Notes under the pieces: model-generated | Told to the model about the DNA's origin: nothing | Databases searched by the model: none | The model's input: the letters and a program-made list of their open reading frames with translations, nothing else | Made by a program: the position numbers and the translations under genes | From: Anaerolineales bacterium | Lineage (GTDB): Bacteria > Chloroflexota > Anaerolineae > 4572-78 > J111 | Direction: 5' to 3' | Assembly: GCA_015075185.1 (NCBI GenBank) | Contig: JABTUW010000001.1 | Coordinates: 248,001-312,000 of the forward strand | Length of the DNA: 64,000 nt | Shown: positions 62,429 to 64,000 of the stretch, one piece after another | How positions within the stretch are numbered: the first letter of the stretch is position 1 | Layout of the letters: every line of letters begins with the position of its first letter

Positions 62429-64000
62429 ATGGTATCAGCAAACAACTCTCAAACCAAATCCTCGCCGCAGGCACAATCACGCTGGCTGGCTATAGGCCTG
62501 TTTTTGGTGGCCTTGACCAGCCAGTTTGTCCTCGGCGGGTTGACGCTGGCCGGCTGTAGCCACTTTTCTGATTACGGTCCGGTGGTCCTCGCCGTCGCTA
62601 TTGCCAGCGGGCTGGCCTTTTCTCTCGTTGGCGGGTTGATCCTCTTTTACCGGCCCCATAATCGAGTGGGCTGGCTTTGCCTGTGGACCGGTATCGGCCT
62701 GCCCACGTTGGCCGCCGCCGATTTTTATATAGTTTGCGGCCTGGCCGGGCAAATAGCAGCGCCAAGGTTGGCTTACCTGGCATGGTTCACTTACAGCTTT
62801 GGGTTCATTCTTATTATTGTGCCCATGTTTATCCTGCTGCCGATGTTGTTCCCAAACGGCCAATTTTTGTCCCCGCGCTGGCGGGGATTGACCATCGCCG
62901 GTCTCATTGTGCTGGCGGTTGCCAGCGCGGCGATGAGCTTGCTGCCGGACTTTAGCCGGGATAATTCTTTTGAAGGCAAATTCCCGGTCGCTAACCCCTT
63001 TGACCTGGCAGCCTTACCGGCCTGGTGGTATTCAGTCTTTAGCAGCATCTTAAGCCTGACGGTTCTATTTTTCTGCTTCGCCGGGATTGCCTCAATGATT
63101 GTCCGGCTGAAACGCTCGGTGGGCGATGAACGGCAGCAGATGAAGTGGCTGGCCTACTTTCTGGCCACAGCCGTGGTAGTTCAGTTGCTCTTTTTTGAAT
63201 TGCCCGGCGCCTGGTTTTATCCTCAGCTTTTCAGAACCATCTGGTACGAGTTGATTATCCTGGTGGTCTTTTTAGGCTATCCCTTGATCATCGGCCTGGC
63301 TATTTTCAAATACCGGCTGTATGCCATTGATGTCGTCATCAACCGCACCCTGGTTTACGGCGGGCTGACGTTGACAGTGGTCTTGATTTATATTGTTACC
63401 GTGGGGCTGCTGAGCCAGTTATTTCACACCTCAGGTAATTTGATTATCTCCCTCATCGCTACCGGCCTCATTGCTGTGGCCTTTCACCCCATCCGCGAGC
63501 GCCTCCAGCGCGGCGTCAATCGGCTGATGTTCGGTGAGCGAGATGACCCATATGCGGTGTTATCCCGCCTGGGTAAACAGCTACAAACCAACGCCGTCCC
63601 CGCCGAGACATTGACCGTGATTGTGGAAACCATTGCCGGTACCCTCAAGCTGCCCTACGCCGCCATCGAACTGGTGGAGCAGGACGCGGAGATTGGGCAG
63701 GCATCGGTGGGCGAGCCGGTGAGCGAAACCATTGAATTGCCCTTACGCTACCAAAATGAAACTGTGGGTCGGCTAATTGTGTCGCCCCGCGCCCCCGGCG
63801 AGACATTTACGGCCAAAGAGCAACAACTGCTGGCCGATATTGCCGCCCAAACCGGTCCGGTCGCTTCGGCCACCCGGCTGACCCTGGCCCTGCAACGCTC
63901 CCGCGAGAAGCTGGTGCTGGCCCGCGAGGAGGAACGCCGCCGCATCCGCCGCGATTTGCACGATGGTCTTGGCCCAACCCTGGCCAGTCAAACCTTGAAG
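62429..64000 (+). CDS. Sensor histidine kinase (HisKA_3/NarX-type), truncated by window end
   Basis: 524 codons are open to the window edge. The N-terminal 330 or so residues hold about eight membrane helices (for example SRWLAIGLFLVALTSQFVLG and FTYSFGFILIIVPMFILLPM). A GAF-like domain follows at about 395-480 (VETIAGTLKLPYAAIELVEQ). A coiled stretch (SREKLVLAREEERRRIRRDL) leads to the phospho-His at residue 511 in RRDLHDGLGPTLAS. The HATPase_c domain would be beyond the window. No strong RBS; the REP palindrome ends 8 bp before the ATG, so its hairpin may affect translation. Cognate regulator not seen; it is expected to be a NarL-type protein downstream. Confidence 0.9.
   Translation, partial: MVSANNSQTKSSPQAQSRWLAIGLFLVALTSQFVLGGLTLAGCSHFSDYGPVVLAVAIASGLAFSLVGGLILFYRPHNRVGWLCLWTGIGLPTLAAADFYIVCGLAGQIAAPRLAYLAWFTYSFGFILIIVPMFILLPMLFPNGQFLSPRWRGLTIAGLIVLAVASAAMSLLPDFSRDNSFEGKFPVANPFDLAALPAWWYSVFSSILSLTVLFFCFAGIASMIVRLKRSVGDERQQMKWLAYFLATAVVVQLLFFELPGAWFYPQLFRTIWYELIILVVFLGYPLIIGLAIFKYRLYAIDVVINRTLVYGGLTLTVVLIYIVTVGLLSQLFHTSGNLIISLIATGLIAVAFHPIRERLQRGVNRLMFGERDDPYAVLSRLGKQLQTNAVPAETLTVIVETIAGTLKLPYAAIELVEQDAEIGQASVGEPVSETIELPLRYQNETVGRLIVSPRAPGETFTAKEQQLLADIAAQTGPVASATRLTLALQRSREKLVLAREEERRRIRRDLHDGLGPTLASQTLK

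Overview
The window is chromosomal DNA from a free-living bacterium, most likely a Chloroflexota lineage of the Anaerolineae/Caldilineae type. This is inferred from gene content (LAL/MalT-like regulator, several BMP-type ABC importers, lipoproteins with Ala/Pro/Glu-rich linkers, F420/luciferase-type oxidoreductase, many small palindromic intergenic repeats) and a GC content judged by eye in the mid-fifties. No rRNA or tRNA gene was seen.

Layout. 1-9.4 kb: a cNMP-binding protein tail, a GrpB-like protein, a flavin monooxygenase with a small alpha/beta-barrel partner, an LAL regulator whose N-terminus is frameshifted by a 23-bp tandem duplication, a VWA lipoprotein, an orphan OmpR-type response regulator and a lipid kinase. 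9.4-30.4 kb: a sugar isomerase, a GntR regulator, then a long plus-strand N-heterocycle (probably purine) cluster. It holds a fused Fe-S/molybdopterin dehydrogenase, two complete BMP-type nucleoside importers, a nucleoside deaminase, an LLM oxidoreductase and two Rieske oxygenases plus the remnant of a third. One importer's binding protein is a fusion of two unrelated periplasmic-binding folds. 30.4-38.5 kb: a ClC channel, a DHH-CBS-CCA nucleotidyltransferase fusion, an ISKra4-like insertion sequence, GNAT, thioredoxin, and a gene-poor stretch with a strong promoter/terminator pair that may encode a small RNA.

38.6-53.3 kb is a glycerol/dihydroxyacetone island: GlpF, DhaK, DhaL, GlpK, a GlpA-type dehydrogenase followed by SdhB-, SdhC- and SdhD-like subunits, a methyltransferase, a second GlpK that has lost its catalytic residues, DhaM, HPr, a SorC regulator, a PanE-like reductase, PTS enzyme I and PlsY. 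Glycerol would enter by GlpF and be phosphorylated by GlpK. Glycerol-3-phosphate would then be oxidised by the proposed GlpA-SdhBCD-like membrane complex or acylated by PlsY. Dihydroxyacetone would be phosphorylated through EI-HPr-DhaM-DhaL/DhaK. No sugar-specific PTS permease is present, so the PTS here looks dedicated to DHA.

53.5-64 kb: a deoxynucleoside kinase, a cold-shock protein, a MoxR-DUF58-transglutaminase operon, tandem membrane-protein paralogues (one frameshifted), and a REP-associated tyrosine transposase flanked by copies of a perfect palindrome that starts with GTAG. A REPIN-like double copy of that palindrome lies 50 kb away at 11.6 kb. The window ends inside a sensor histidine kinase.

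The observations most worth follow-up are the GlpA-SdhBCD-like complex, the pseudo-glycerol-kinase, the RAYT/REP system and the dual-fold binding protein.
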